From: Kocuria turfanensis
GTDB lineage: Bacteria > Actinomycetota > Actinomycetes > Actinomycetales > Micrococcaceae
Direction: 5' to 3'
Assembly: GCF_001580365.1 (NCBI RefSeq)
Contig: NZ_CP014480.1
Location: 744,001-808,000 of the forward strand
DNA length: 64,000 bases
The translations under genes were made by a program, and so were the position numbers. Below the pieces are notes generated by a model, which was not told the DNA's origin, made no database searches, and saw only the letters and a list, made by a program, of their open reading frames with translations. This document shows, one piece after another, positions 1 to 8,291 of this stretch (the first letter of the stretch is position 1; every line of letters starts with the position of its first letter).

Positions 1-547
1 AGGAGACGAGCTCGCCGCGCTGCTGCTTGCCCGCGTTGAGGAACGTGGGGGTGGCCGGCTGGAAGCGCCCGGAGATGATCTCGTCCACGAGCTGGGTGGC
101 GAGGGTCTCGTTGCCGTCGGCGAGGTACAGGGAGACCATGACCACGCGGTCCTCGAAGCGCTCGAGGTAGCGCTGGCCGTCGAAGGTCTTCAGCGTGTAG
201 GACGTGTAGAACTTGAACGCGCCCAGGAAGGTCTCGAAGCGGAACTTCTTCGCGTAGGCCCGCTTGGAGAGCTCCTTGATGAAGTCCCGGCTGTACTTCG
301 CCAGGACCTCGGGCTCGTAGTACTGGTGCGAGACCAGGTAGTCGAGCTTCTCCTCGAGGTCGTGGAAGAAGACGGTGTTGTTGTTGACGTGCTGCAGGAA
401 GTACTGCCGCGCGGCCTGCCGGTCGGCGTCGAACTGGATGTTGCCGTCCGCGTCGTAGAGGTTCAGCAGGGCGTTGAGCTCGTGGTAGCCCAGGCCCCGG
501 TACTTCTCCGGAACGCGCTTGTCCTCGTGGCCGGGCTCGACGCTCAC
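1..547 (-). CDS. nrdE: Ribonucleotide reductase class Ib, alpha subunit NrdE (5' part only)
   Basis: This is the N-terminal 182 codons of the catalytic large subunit that reduces ribonucleoside diphosphates to deoxyribonucleotides. The gene runs off the left edge. The frame opens with GTG at 547, which shares the four bases GTGA with the nrdI stop, so the two are translationally coupled. The visible protein has the NrdE N-terminal signature: a '[16 protein letters not shown]' stretch, then '[14 protein letters not shown]' and, near the window edge, '[11 protein letters not shown]', which precedes the substrate-binding region. It follows nrdH and nrdI in the standard nrdHIE order, so nrdF is expected to the left. 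The call is secure; the active-site cysteines lie outside the window. Confidence 0.95.
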   Translation of the reverse strand, partial: MSVEPGHEDKRVPEKYRGLGYHELNALLNLYDADGNIQFDADRQAARQYFLQHVNNNTVFFHDLEEKLDYLVSHQYYEPEVLAKYSRDFIKELSKRAYAKKFRFETFLGAFKFYTSYTLKTFDGQRYLERFEDRVVMVSLYLADGNETLATQLVDEIISGRFQPATPTFLNAGKQQRGELVS

Positions 548-1038
548 GCCCGGGGCTGCGGAAATTGTCGCCAAAACTGTTCCAATCCTTCGTTTACCTT
601 GCGGACATCCTCGGAGGTGCCCATGAGTTCGAACTTGTAGAGGACGGGGACGTCGCACTTGGCCGCGATCTTGTCCGCGGCCAGGCAGAACGCCGGCCCG
701 AAGTTGGTGTTGCCCGCGCCGATCACGCCGCGCAGCAGCCGCCGGTTGGCCTCCCGGTTGAGGAACTTCACGACCTGCGGCGGAACGGCCCCGCTGCCGT
801 TGGGTCTCCCGTAGGTCGGGGCGACCAGCACGAAGGGCTCGGTCATCTCGGGGGGCTCCTCCCCGGTCAGAAGAGGAAGGCGCACCGCGCGGGCGGCGAG
901 CTTCTCGACGAAGCGGTGCGTGTTGTTGGAGACCGAGGAGAAGTAGACGACCAGGGGGGCGCAGGACTCGGACGCCGCGCGGGCGGCGCCGGGCTCCTGC
1001 AGAGCGGTCCCGGGGGTGCCGGGGAGGTTCGTGCTCAT
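544..1038 (-). CDS. nrdI: Flavodoxin-like NrdI, class Ib RNR activator
   Basis: NrdI is the FMN protein that supplies oxidant to assemble the dimanganese-tyrosyl radical cofactor in NrdF. The 164-residue protein has the phosphate-binding loop '[15 protein letters not shown]' near residue 33, 'APTYGRP' and '[12 protein letters not shown]', all typical of NrdI. An ATG at 1038 was chosen. The frame stays open further upstream towards nrdH, but that part has no NrdI character. The first 26 or so residues (Ala/Gly/Pro rich) are an extension compared with shorter family members, so a later start is possible. The gene lies about 98 bp after nrdH and overlaps nrdE by 4 bp. Confidence 0.93.
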   Translation of the reverse strand: MSTNLPGTPGTALQEPGAARAASESCAPLVVYFSSVSNNTHRFVEKLAARAVRLPLLTGEEPPEMTEPFVLVAPTYGRPNGSGAVPPQVVKFLNREANRRLLRGVIGAGNTNFGPAFCLAADKIAAKCDVPVLYKFELMGTSEDVRKVNEGLEQFWRQFPQPRA

Positions 1039-1136
1039 GTGCTTCCGCGCTCCGGGGTGGGTCGGTGGCCGGTGGTCCTGCATCCGGGTCCGGGTCCGGG
1101 ACCGGGCGCCGCGGGGAAGCGGGCGGCGCGCGGGCC

Positions 1137-1373
1137 TCAGGCCGAGAGCAGGACGGCCAGGGAGGTGATCTTGTCCGGACGGTAGCCGGACCAGTGCTCG
1201 GTGGACGTCTCGACGACCGGGACCTGCTGGTAGCCCAGCGCCAGGACGTGGGCCAGGGCCGCCTCGTCCTCGGTGACGTCGACGACGCTGTACTCGATGC
1301 CCTTCTTGGTCAGGGCCCGGTAGGTGGCATTGCACTGGACGCAGGACGGCTTGCTGTACACGGTCACGGACAT
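1137..1373 (-). CDS. nrdH: Glutaredoxin-like redoxin NrdH
   Basis: This small redoxin is the electron donor to NrdE, reduced by thioredoxin reductase. It is 78 residues long, the usual family length, with the redox motif C11-V-Q-C14 after the first strand, 'QQVPVVE' (cis-Pro loop) and '[10 protein letters not shown]', the NrdH C-terminal signature. The start is ATG at 1373 behind an AAGGGGAA-type ribosome site. It is the first gene of the nrdHIE operon. The NrdR boxes about 100-150 bp upstream make it the likely transcription entry point. Confidence 0.96.
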   Translation of the reverse strand: MSVTVYSKPSCVQCNATYRALTKKGIEYSVVDVTEDEAALAHVLALGYQQVPVVETSTEHWSGYRPDKITSLAVLLSA

Positions 1374-1473
1374 CGCTGTTTCCCCTTGGTCGCTCGGGTG
1401 GTTTTTCGGGGGAGATCCGGGACTTCCGCAGACTCTGCGGCTGTGAAGGGGTCTCTCCGGGTGGCTGATTTCA

Positions 1474-1521
1474 ATACTACATCTAGTGTTCGGAAGGGGA
1501 AGTGACCCCTAGATGCAGTGG
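1474..1521 (-). promoter_or_regulatory. Tandem NrdR boxes upstream of nrdHIE
   Basis: Two copies of an NrdR-type 16-mer are seen. The box at 1474-1489 reads ACACTAGATGTAGTAT on the minus strand, close to the published consensus acaCwAtATaTwGtgt. The box at 1506-1521 matches it at 11 of 16 bases and keeps the core CTAGATG.AGT. Their centres are 32 bp apart, about three helical turns, the usual spacing for paired NrdR sites. The proximal box contains TAGTAT, which could be the -10 element, so bound NrdR would block RNA polymerase. The regulator itself is not in the window. Confidence 0.8.
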
Positions 1522-1527
1522 TGAAGG

Positions 1528-1579
1528 TTGTCCACAGCTCCTCTCTGCCTATCCCCAGGACGGGCCTCGGCCATCCACA
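1528..1579. promoter_or_regulatory. Three phased DnaA-box-like 9-mers upstream of nrdH
   Basis: TTGTCCACA at 1528-1536 is a perfect actinobacterial-style DnaA box. CTATCCCCA at 1549-1557 and CCATCCACA at 1571-1579 are each two mismatches away from the TTRTCCACA form. All three point the same way and start 21 and 22 bp apart, so they lie on one face of the helix. They sit just upstream of the NrdR boxes. DnaA control of nrd genes is known in other bacteria; here it is inference from the sites alone. Confidence 0.45.
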
Positions 1580-1672
1580 GGGCACCGTCCGCGGGGGTCG
1601 CGGAATTCCGCGACCGGGGCCCCGATATGCACAGGCTGTGCGCTCCGCGGGGCCCCCGGGCGGTGGACGGAA

Positions 1673-3151
1673 TTAATTTTCGGACACGGCGTGTCGGCTC
1701 CGGCGGCGGGGCCGGCGCAGACCGACCGCCGCGCCGGCGAGCAGGGCCCGCAGGCCCCGGTAGGGCGGGTAGACGACCCACAGGGTGTCGGGAGCGAGCG
1801 GCTTGTCCAGGACCGCCCGCGCGTGGGAGAACGTGGTGAACGAGAACTTCCCGTGGTAGGCGCCGGTGCCGCTCTCCCCCACCCCGCCGAAGGGCAGCTC
1901 CGGGCTGCTCAGCTGCAGCAGCGGGGCGTTGAAGGACAGCCCGCCGGAGGACGTGCGCCGGCGGAAGAGCTCCTTGACCGCCTTCACCTCGGTGAACACG
2001 TAGAGGGCCAGCGGCTTGTCCCTCGCAGTGACGAGCTCCACCGCGTGCTCGGCCGACTCCACCGGCACCAGCGGCAGGACGGGCCCGAAGATCTCCTCGG
2101 CCATCAGCGGGCCGTCCGGCGCCGAGCGCACCACCGTGGGCGCCAGGTAGCGCGCCTCCGGGTCGGCCGCGCCGCCGCACACCACGTCCTCGGCAGGGAC
2201 CTGGTCCAGGAGGCCGGTGAGCCGGTCCAGGTGGCGCCCGGTGACGATCCGCCCGTAGGAGGAGCTGCGGCGCGGGTCCTTCCCGTAGAGCTCCCCCACC
2301 GCCCGCACCAGCTCGGGCTCGAGGGCGGCCAGCGTCCCGGGCGTGCCGAGGACGTGGTCCGGGGCCACGCAGGTCTGTCCGGCGTTGAGGAACTTCCCCC
2401 ACACGATCCGCCGCGCAGCCGTCCGCAGATCGGTCGAGCCGTCCACCCAGACCGGGGACTTCCCGCCCAGCTCGAGGGTCACCGGGGTCAGGTGCCGGGC
2501 GGCCGCGGCCATCACGATCCGGGCGACCGTCCCGTTGCCGGTGTAGAAGACGTGGTCGAAGCGGTGCTCCAGCAGCCGGGTGGTCTCCGGGACCCCGCCC
2601 TCGACCACGCTGACGCAGTCCCCCAGGTACGTCTCGAGCAGTCCGGCCAGCACTGCGGACACCGTGGCGGAGACCTCGGAGGGCTTGACGACGACGGTGT
2701 TGCCGGCGGCGAGCGCTCCCGCCAGCGGGCTCAGGACGAGCTGGACGGGGTAGTTCCACGGCGCCATCACGAGCACGGTGCCGAGCGGCTGGTGCTCGAT
2801 CCGGGAGCGGGCCGGGGCCAGGCTCAGCGGCACCGGGATCCGCACCGGGGCCATCCAGCGGCGCAGCTCCCTGCGGATCCCGGCGATCTCCTCGAGGGTG
2901 AAGCCGATCTCGGTCAGCCACGCCTCGGCAGGGGGCTTGCCGAGGTCGGCGGCGAGGGCGTCCTGCAGCGCCTCGCGGTTCTCCCGCAGCAGGTCCTCCA
3001 GCCGCTGGAGCCGGTCCAGCCGGGCCTCGAGGTCCAGGTCCGGGACGAAGGACGCCCGGGCCCGGGCGACGGCGGCGTCGACCGCCGGGAAGTCCCCGGT
3101 GGTGGTGGCGGCCGGGGCGGCTGCGGTGAGGGTGCTGTGGGTGCTCGTCAT
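1673..3151 (-). CDS. Aldehyde dehydrogenase, ALDH3-like
   Basis: This NAD(P)-dependent enzyme oxidises aldehydes to carboxylates. The 492-residue protein carries the full ALDH core: PWNYP (N133), KPSE with K156, 'FYTGNG', the general base E227 in TLELGGK and the nucleophile C261 in GQTC. 'CVAPDHVL' after the cysteine and 'PFGGVGESGTGAYHG' near the C-terminus are typical of the class 3 / fatty-aldehyde / coniferyl-aldehyde branch. The start is ATG at 3151; a TACGCT element six bases upstream and no Shine-Dalgarno suggest a leaderless message. The neighbours (App1 phosphatase, formaldehyde dehydrogenase) hint at aldehyde or lipid turnover, but the natural substrate cannot be read from sequence. 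Confidence 0.9.
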   Translation of the reverse strand: MTSTHSTLTAAAPAATTTGDFPAVDAAVARARASFVPDLDLEARLDRLQRLEDLLRENREALQDALAADLGKPPAEAWLTEIGFTLEEIAGIRRELRRWMAPVRIPVPLSLAPARSRIEHQPLGTVLVMAPWNYPVQLVLSPLAGALAAGNTVVVKPSEVSATVSAVLAGLLETYLGDCVSVVEGGVPETTRLLEHRFDHVFYTGNGTVARIVMAAAARHLTPVTLELGGKSPVWVDGSTDLRTAARRIVWGKFLNAGQTCVAPDHVLGTPGTLAALEPELVRAVGELYGKDPRRSSSYGRIVTGRHLDRLTGLLDQVPAEDVVCGGAADPEARYLAPTVVRSAPDGPLMAEEIFGPVLPLVPVESAEHAVELVTARDKPLALYVFTEVKAVKELFRRRTSSGGLSFNAPLLQLSSPELPFGGVGESGTGAYHGKFSFTTFSHARAVLDKPLAPDTLWVVYPPYRGLRALLAGAAVGLRRPRRRSRHAVSEN

Positions 3152-3157
3152 GGGTCC

Positions 3158-3163
3158 AGCGTA
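3158..3163 (-). promoter_or_regulatory. -10 element (TACGCT) for a leaderless ALDH transcript
   Basis: TACGCT ends six bases before the ATG at 3151. A start site 6-7 nt downstream of the -10 would coincide with the start codon, and no ribosome-binding site is present. Confidence 0.5.
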
Positions 3164-3209
3164 GGACCGTGCTCGGACGTCCCACGCCGCGGGCGGGACG
3201 CCCTGCCGC

Positions 3210-4280
3210 TCAGAGCAGTCCGTGCTCGGCGAGCTGGCGGGAGATGGAGGCGCCGTCGTTGCCCTCGATCCACAGCGTCCCCTCGGGGATGCTCACGCGC
3301 CGCTCCTCGTTGACCAGCGGATTGCCGGCCAGGACCGCCTCGGCCGGGGACAGGTTGCGGATCACGATCGCGGCCACGTGGTCCGGGTAGCGGTGCACGA
3401 ACCCGCTGTAGATCTCGGGGTCGTGCTGGCCGTCGTCGCCGATGAGGATCCAGCGCACCTCCGGGAAGTTCCGGGCCAGGCGCTCCAGGTTCTGCACCTT
3501 GTGGGCCGAGCCGGCCCGGAACCAGCGGTCCGTGGTGGGCCCCCAGTCGGTGAGCAGCAGGGCCCCGTCCGGGTAGGCGTTGCGGGTGAGGAACCGGCGC
3601 AGGGTGGGCGCCACGTTCCAGGCGCCCGTGGAGAGGTAGACGAACGGCGCCTCGTGGTGGCGGTGCAGCAGCCGGTCCATCATCACGGCCATGCCCGGGG
3701 TCGGGGTGCGGGCGTGCTCGTTGAGCACGAAGGAGTTCCAGGCCGCCAGCAGGGGGCGGGGCAGAGCGGTGACCATGACGGTGTCGTCGACGTCGGAGAC
3801 CACGCCGATCCGCTGCTCGTCGGCGACGACGAACACCCGGGCCTCGACGACGTCCGAACCGTCCGTCTGCATCCACACGGTGTGCTCGCCGGGGGGCAGG
3901 GACACCTGCAGGTCGACGTCGACCACTCCGCCCTTGTCGGCCACCAGGTGGAACTCGTACTCGTCGATCCAGACGTTGACGTGGGCGAAGGCGATGGGCA
4001 CGGAGGTGAAGGAGCGCCAGCCACGGATGGACTCGGCGCTCTCGTCGGTGGACTCGATGAGCCCGCGGGTCTTCAGCAGCGCCCGGCCCAGCACCCGCAC
4101 GTGGTGCTCGGACCCGTAGCCCTCGAAGGCGACCATGACGGGGATGTCGCCCCGGGTCTCGGCGCGGCGCTGGCGGAACCGGTGGAACCGCTGCTCGAGG
4201 CGGTAGCCCACGTTGATGGCTTCCTCGGTGACGTGGTCGACGGTCTGCAGGAGGTCCGAGCTGTCGGATTTCTTCGCCAT
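3210..4280 (-). CDS. App1-family phosphatase domain protein (DUF2183)
   Basis: The 356-residue protein matches the App1/DUF2183 family, whose yeast member is a phosphatidate phosphatase. The HAD-like catalytic motif DVDDT is at 163-167, with 'STGAWN' and 'LIGDDGQHDPEIY' as the later HAD motifs. The N-terminal half (about 45-155) is the family's beta-rich region with a 'VAFEGYGS' start. There is no signal peptide or membrane segment, so it is probably cytosolic. ATG at 4280 follows an AACACT element by six bases, again leaderless-like. Phosphatidate hydrolysis is known for the family but not shown here. Confidence 0.82.
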   Translation of the reverse strand: MAKKSDSSDLLQTVDHVTEEAINVGYRLEQRFHRFRQRRAETRGDIPVMVAFEGYGSEHHVRVLGRALLKTRGLIESTDESAESIRGWRSFTSVPIAFAHVNVWIDEYEFHLVADKGGVVDVDLQVSLPPGEHTVWMQTDGSDVVEARVFVVADEQRIGVVSDVDDTVMVTALPRPLLAAWNSFVLNEHARTPTPGMAVMMDRLLHRHHEAPFVYLSTGAWNVAPTLRRFLTRNAYPDGALLLTDWGPTTDRWFRAGSAHKVQNLERLARNFPEVRWILIGDDGQHDPEIYSGFVHRYPDHVAAIVIRNLSPAEAVLAGNPLVNEERRVSIPEGTLWIEGNDGASISRQLAEHGLL

Positions 4281-4315
4281 GCGCCCAGTGTTTCACAGCG
4301 CCCGCCCAGGCCACG

Positions 4316-4373
4316 GCACGCCCGCGGGGCGCTGCGGGCCGGTTCCCCGGCCCGCAGCGCCCCGCGGGCGTGC
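4316..4373 (-). terminator. Perfect 27-bp hairpin terminator after fdhA
   Basis: The arms 4316-4342 and 4347-4373 are perfect reverse complements around a TTCC loop. The hairpin begins 22 bp after the fdhA stop and has no U-tract, as is common for GC-rich actinobacterial terminators. It isolates fdhA from the App1 gene that follows on the same strand. Confidence 0.85.
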
Positions 4374-4395
4374 GTCGTCGCGCTGGGTGCTGCGG

Positions 4396-5613
4396 CTAGT
4401 TCTTGATGTAGCCGTTGGGGTTGAGCACGTACTTCGTGGCGGCCCCGGCGTCGAACTCGGCGTAGCCCTTCGGCGCCTCCTCCAGCGGGATGGCCTTGGC
4501 GTTGACGGCCTTCGCGATCTGGATCTTGTCGTGCAGGATCGCCATCATCAGCTGCCGGTTGTACTTCATGACCGGGCACTGGCCGGTGGTGAAGGACAGG
4601 GACTTGGCCCAGCCGGTGCCGAGGCTGATGGACAGGGAGCCCTTCTTGGCGGCCTCGTCGACCGCCCCCGGGTCCCCGGTGACGTAGAGGCCCGGGATGC
4701 CCAGGGCCCCGCCGGCGGCGGTGATGTCCATCAGGGAGTTCAGCACGGTGGCCGGGGCCTCGTGGGAGGCGTCCTTGCCGTGCCCGCGGGCCTCGAAGCC
4801 CACGGCGTCCACGCCGCAGTCGACCTCCGGCACGCCGAGGATCTGCTCGATCTGCTCGGCCGGCGCGCCCTTGGACACGTCCACGGTCTCGCAGCCGAAG
4901 CTGCGGGCCTGGGCCAGGCGCTGCTCGTTCATGTCGCCCACGATCACCACGGCCGCCCCGAGCAGGTGAGCGGAGGCCGCCGCGGCCAGGCCGACCGGGC
5001 CGGCGCCGGCGATGTAGACGGTGGAGCCGACCCCCACTCCGGCCGTGACCACGCCGTGGTAGCCGGTGGGCAGGATGTCGGAGAGCATGGCCAGGTCCAT
5101 GATCTTCTCCAGGGCCTGGTCCCGGTCCGGGAACTTCAGCAGGTTCCAGTCCGCGTAGGGCACCAGGACGTACTCGGCCTGCCCGCCGACCCAGCCGCCC
5201 ATGTCCACGTAGCCGTAGGCGGAGCCGGGCCGGTCCGGGTTGACGTTGAGGCAGATGCCGGTCTTGCGCTCCTTGCAGTTGCGGCAGCGCCCGCACGAGA
5301 TGTTGAAGGGCACGGAGACGATGTCCCCGGCCTTGATGAACTCGACGTCGGGACCGACCTCCACGACCTCGCCCGTGATCTCGTGACCCAGGACCAGGTC
5401 GGTGGGGGCCGTGGTGCGGCCGCGGACCATGTGCTGGTCGGAGCCGCAGATGTTGGTGGCCACGGTCCGGAGGATGACCCCGTGCGGGACCTTTCGGCCG
5501 ATGTTGGCCGGGTTGATCCCCGGCGCGTCCTTGAGATCGAACTCGGGGTAGTTCGTGTCGATGACCTCGACCTTGCCGGGACCCTTGTAGGCGACCGCTC
5601 TGTTGCCTGCCAT
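4396..5613 (-). CDS. fdhA: Glutathione-independent formaldehyde dehydrogenase
   Basis: This zinc-dependent medium-chain dehydrogenase oxidises formaldehyde to formate with tightly bound NAD and is independent of added thiols. The 405-residue protein has catalytic-zinc ligands in 'NICGSDQH' (C56, H61) and 'GHEITGEVV', a structural zinc cluster 'SCGRCRNCKERKTGIC', and the Rossmann 'GAGPVGLAAAA'. The 'GHGKDASHEAPATVLN' insert and the C-terminal 'NPNGYIKN' are typical of the FdhA branch and separate it from ordinary alcohol dehydrogenases. Two ATGs are adjacent (5616, 5613). The AGAGG ribosome site is only 2 nt from the first and 5 nt from the second, so the second was chosen. It is a single-gene unit closed by a strong hairpin. 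Confidence 0.9.
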   Translation of the reverse strand: MAGNRAVAYKGPGKVEVIDTNYPEFDLKDAPGINPANIGRKVPHGVILRTVATNICGSDQHMVRGRTTAPTDLVLGHEITGEVVEVGPDVEFIKAGDIVSVPFNISCGRCRNCKERKTGICLNVNPDRPGSAYGYVDMGGWVGGQAEYVLVPYADWNLLKFPDRDQALEKIMDLAMLSDILPTGYHGVVTAGVGVGSTVYIAGAGPVGLAAAASAHLLGAAVVIVGDMNEQRLAQARSFGCETVDVSKGAPAEQIEQILGVPEVDCGVDAVGFEARGHGKDASHEAPATVLNSLMDITAAGGALGIPGLYVTGDPGAVDEAAKKGSLSISLGTGWAKSLSFTTGQCPVMKYNRQLMMAILHDKIQIAKAVNAKAIPLEEAPKGYAEFDAGAATKYVLNPNGYIKN

Positions 5614-5846
5614 CATGACCTCTTCCGTTGAGGATGTCCGCTGGAATGTGCGCCGCGAGGCGCGCGTGTCCGGCGGATTCCGACACGCCGTGATGCAGCT
5701 CACGGAGGTCGGCCGCCGGTGGAGCAGACGCTAACAGGACGCATCAACGAGTGGAAGGGATGCGGGCGAGTACGGCTTTTGTGGCACGGGAGCGCCCGGA
5801 GCGGCAGCGCGGAGAACGTGACGGGCGGCGCCGCGGACGGGACAGC

Positions 5847-5883
5847 AAAAGAGCCCGTTCCGCGTGATGCGGAACGGGCTCTC
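5847..5883 (-). terminator. Rho-independent terminator of tRNA-Ala
   Basis: A 14-bp stem (5850-5863 with 5869-5882, loop GTGAT) ends in a run of T on the minus strand. It begins 7 bp after the mature 3' end of tRNA-Ala. Confidence 0.85.
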
Positions 5884-5889
5884 TCGTCC

Positions 5890-5965
5890 TGGTGGAGCTG
5901 AGGGGACTCGAACCCCTGACCCTTTGCATGCCATGCAAATGCGCTACCAGCTGCGCCACAGCCCC
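5890..5965 (-). tRNA. tRNA-Ala (anticodon GGC)
   Basis: The 76-nt cloverleaf has a GGGGCTG acceptor, a seven-base anticodon loop ATGGCAT giving GGC, a GGTTCGAGTCC T-arm and an encoded CCA end. It reads codons GCC and GCU. Confidence 0.97.
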
Positions 5966-6080
5966 AGGTCGTTACCTCCGGAACACTATCACAACCTCGG
6001 AGTTCCCTTTTCGGTCACCCTTTTCCGGTTGATCCTGCGCCCCGCTGGGCAACGCATTCATAGTAGACAGCTGATCCGGA

Positions 6081-6503
6081 TCAAGGCAAATCGTCGGACG
6101 CGGGGGCCGGCGCGGACTCCTCCGGCGCGGTGGCGCCCTGCTCGGGCACCCCCAGGTCGACCACGGGGCTGTCCCGCCAGAGCCGCTCGAGCGCGTAGAA
6201 GGCCCGGTCCTCGTCGTGCTGGACGTGGATGACCACGTCGCCGTAGTCCAGGAGGACCCATCTGCCCTCGGAGCGGCCCTCGCGCCGGATCGGGCGCAGA
6301 TCGAGCCGCTCGACGAGCTTCTCCTCGATCTCGTCGACCACGGCGTTGACGAGCCGCTCGTTGGAGGCGGAGGCGACGAGGAACGCGTCGGTGATGCCCA
6401 GCGCCTCGCTGACGTCGAGGGCCACGATGTCGTGGGCCTGCTTCGCGTCGGCCGCGGCGGCCGCGACCTGGAGGATGGACAGGGAGAGATCGTTGACAGT
6501 CAA
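6081..6503 (-). CDS. rsfS: Ribosome silencing factor RsfS
   Basis: RsfS binds ribosomal protein L14 and blocks subunit joining when nutrients are scarce. The 140-residue protein contains the family core 'DIVALDVSEALGITDAFLVASASNERLVNAV' (given here as its start DIVALDVSE and end SNERLVNAV) and 'LLDYGDVVIHV'. An acidic, Ala/Pro-rich tail of about 20 residues follows the fold. The best start is TTG at 6503, six bases after AAAGGA; no ATG lies upstream in a sensible place. It is the last gene of the proBA-nadD block, the position it holds in many actinobacteria. Confidence 0.93.
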   Translation of the reverse strand: MTVNDLSLSILQVAAAAADAKQAHDIVALDVSEALGITDAFLVASASNERLVNAVVDEIEEKLVERLDLRPIRREGRSEGRWVLLDYGDVVIHVQHDEDRAFYALERLWRDSPVVDLGVPEQGATAPEESAPAPASDDLP

Positions 6504-6596
6504 GGAGGATCCTTTCCCGGCGAACCGGTGGTTCCGCCCCCGCGGTGAGGACGGTGTCGAGCGAACGGAAGGTGAACAGGAGGGAGGGAGGCGCCC

Positions 6597-7544
6597 TCAG
6601 AGGACGAAGAGCACCAGCACCACGGCCAGCGCCGCCAGCAGGACCAGCAGCAGGAGCCCGAACCAGCGGCCTCCGGCCCCGCGCCGGTACTCGCGCGGTT
6701 CGAGCAGCTCCAGGCCGCCCGCCGCCGTGGCGGGCACCGGAGCGGCCGGCGGTTCCGGCTCCTCCTCGGCCTCGGGCCACGCCCCGGCCGGCTCCGGCAC
6801 GGCGGACGCCGAGGGGGCGGTCCCGGAGGAGGCGGTCTCCGACGGGGCCGATAGTGGTTCCGCCGGCGGCGCCTCCGTGTCGCCGGGATCCTCCGGGACC
6901 GCCGCGTGCGAGCCGTGGTGCTCGGCGGGGGCGAGGATCTCGATGTGCGTCAGCGCGGCCAGCTCCTCCGGCGCGAGCCGGTTGCTGAACAGGGAGGGAT
7001 CGACGTGCACCGGGTCGTGGCCCACGTGCCCGTCCGCGCCGGCCACGCCGTCCGCGCCGGGGAACACGACGGTGATCTGCTCGGTCGCCTCCGCAGGCGC
7101 GGGTTCCCCCGCCGTGGGCTCCCCCGGCGTGGGCTCCCCCGGTGTGGGCTCCCCCGGTGTGGGCTCCCCCGGCGCCGGCTCGGCCGACGAGACCTCGACG
7201 GGAGCGGACGGCGCCACGGGCGGTTCCGGCGTCACGGGCGCGGGGACCCCGGCACCGCCGGCGGAGGACGCGTTGGCCTGCTCGGCCTGGGCGGCGAGCT
7301 CGGCGAACCGGCGCTGCTTCTCGAGCAGCTCCGGGTCGGCCGGGTTCCCACCGGCCTGCTCCAGCTCGCGGGAGCGTTCGGCCAGCTCCCGCTGCAGGCG
7401 GGCCAGCCGCCGCGGTCCGAGGGGCTTCACGGGCCGCACCGGCACGGCGTCCCCGCCGAGGTCGATGATCGGGGCCGGCCCGGAGGGGGGCGGCTGCCCG
7501 GCGTCCCGGGTCCCGTCGTCCCGGGTCTGGTCGCCGCCGGACAT
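6597..7544 (-). CDS. Tail-anchored Pro/Glu-rich protein of unknown function
   Basis: I do not recognise a family. The 315-residue protein has a charged, probably coiled-coil segment at about 45-95, then a long low-complexity region including perfect five-residue repeats of the type GEPTP (about residues 125-150). It ends in one hydrophobic helix at about 293-315 that reaches the C-terminus with nothing after it. This is the layout of a C-tail-anchored membrane protein with a long cytoplasmic, probably disordered, N-terminal part. The start ATG at 7544 shares one base with the nadD stop, so the two are coupled. The position between nadD and rsfS is conserved in relatives, but function is open. 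Confidence 0.7.
   Translation of the reverse strand: MSGGDQTRDDGTRDAGQPPPSGPAPIIDLGGDAVPVRPVKPLGPRRLARLQRELAERSRELEQAGGNPADPELLEKQRRFAELAAQAEQANASSAGGAGVPAPVTPEPPVAPSAPVEVSSAEPAPGEPTPGEPTPGEPTPGEPTAGEPAPAEATEQITVVFPGADGVAGADGHVGHDPVHVDPSLFSNRLAPEELAALTHIEILAPAEHHGSHAAVPEDPGDTEAPPAEPLSAPSETASSGTAPSASAVPEPAGAWPEAEEEPEPPAAPVPATAAGGLELLEPREYRRGAGGRWFGLLLLVLLAALAVVLVLFVL
7101..7180. repeat. 15-bp in-frame tandem repeat coding GEPTP units
   Basis: About five near-identical 15-bp copies (GTGGGCTCCCCCGGY on the plus strand) lie inside the 315-residue tail-anchored protein. A 15-bp unit keeps the frame, so copy-number change would only lengthen or shorten the protein. Confidence 0.85.
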
Positions 7545-8272
7545 CAGGGGGCCTCCACCGGGACGGTGCCCGGGTGCGCGCCGACGTGACCGGCCTCCGC
7601 GCTCGGCTCGGGACCGAGGTACAGGCCGTACTTGTTGATGTACTGCACCACACCGTCGGGCACGAGGTACCAGACGGGCTTGTGCTGGGCCACCCGGGCC
7701 CGGCAGTCCGTGGAGGAGATGGCCATGGCCGGCACCTCCAGCAGGTTCACCCCGCTGGACCCGACGGGCGCGGCGAGATCGTGCCCCGGACGCGTGACCC
7801 CCACGAAGTGGGCGAGCTCCCACAGCTCCTCGGCGCCCTTCCACGTCAGGATCTCCGCCATGACGTCGGCGCCGGTGATGAAGAACAGGTCCGCCTCCGG
7901 GCGCTGGCGCTTCAGGTCGCGCAGGGTGTCCACGGTGAACGTCGGGCCGTCGCGCTCGATGTCGACGCGGCTGACGGTGAAGCGCGGGTTGGACGCCGTG
8001 GCGATCACCGTCATCAGGTAGCGGTGCTCGGCGGGGCTGACGGCCCCGGCGGCCTTCTGCCACGGGTGGCCGGTGGGCACGAACACGACCTCGTCGAGGT
8101 CGAACTCCCCCGCCACCTCGGAGGCGGCCACGAGGTGACCGTGGTGGATCGGGTCGAACGTCCCGCCCATCACGCCCAGCCGGGTGCGTCCGGGCCGGCG
8201 GGGCGGGACGGCCGTCCCCGTCGCGGGCAGGTCCCGGGAGCGGGCGGAGGCGTCCTGGGCGGCGGTCGTCAC
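7544..8272 (-). CDS. nadD: Nicotinate-nucleotide adenylyltransferase
   Basis: NadD converts nicotinate mononucleotide and ATP to deamido-NAD in NAD biosynthesis. The protein has the nucleotidyltransferase motif [11 protein letters not shown] at about residues 36-46 and 'AISSTDCR', the ISST.R motif near the C-terminus. GTG at 8272 was chosen because it lies 19 bp after the upstream stop with a GGGAG ribosome site. This gives 242 residues, including an N-terminal extension of about 30 residues before the Rossmann strand. The frame is open to 8332, but that part overlaps the upstream gene. Confidence 0.92.
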   Translation of the reverse strand: MTTAAQDASARSRDLPATGTAVPPRRPGRTRLGVMGGTFDPIHHGHLVAASEVAGEFDLDEVVFVPTGHPWQKAAGAVSPAEHRYLMTVIATASNPRFTVSRVDIERDGPTFTVDTLRDLKRQRPEADLFFITGADVMAEILTWKGAEELWELAHFVGVTRPGHDLAAPVGSSGVNLLEVPAMAISSTDCRARVAQHKPVWYLVPDGVVQYINKYGLYLGPEPSAEAGHVGAHPGTVPVEAP

Positions 8273-8291
8273 GACGAGGGGACTCCCTGGC

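Noticed and set aside
1528..1579. DnaA-box cluster as a replication origin
   Set aside because: Only three boxes, no AT-rich unwinding region and no dnaA, dnaN or rpmH nearby.
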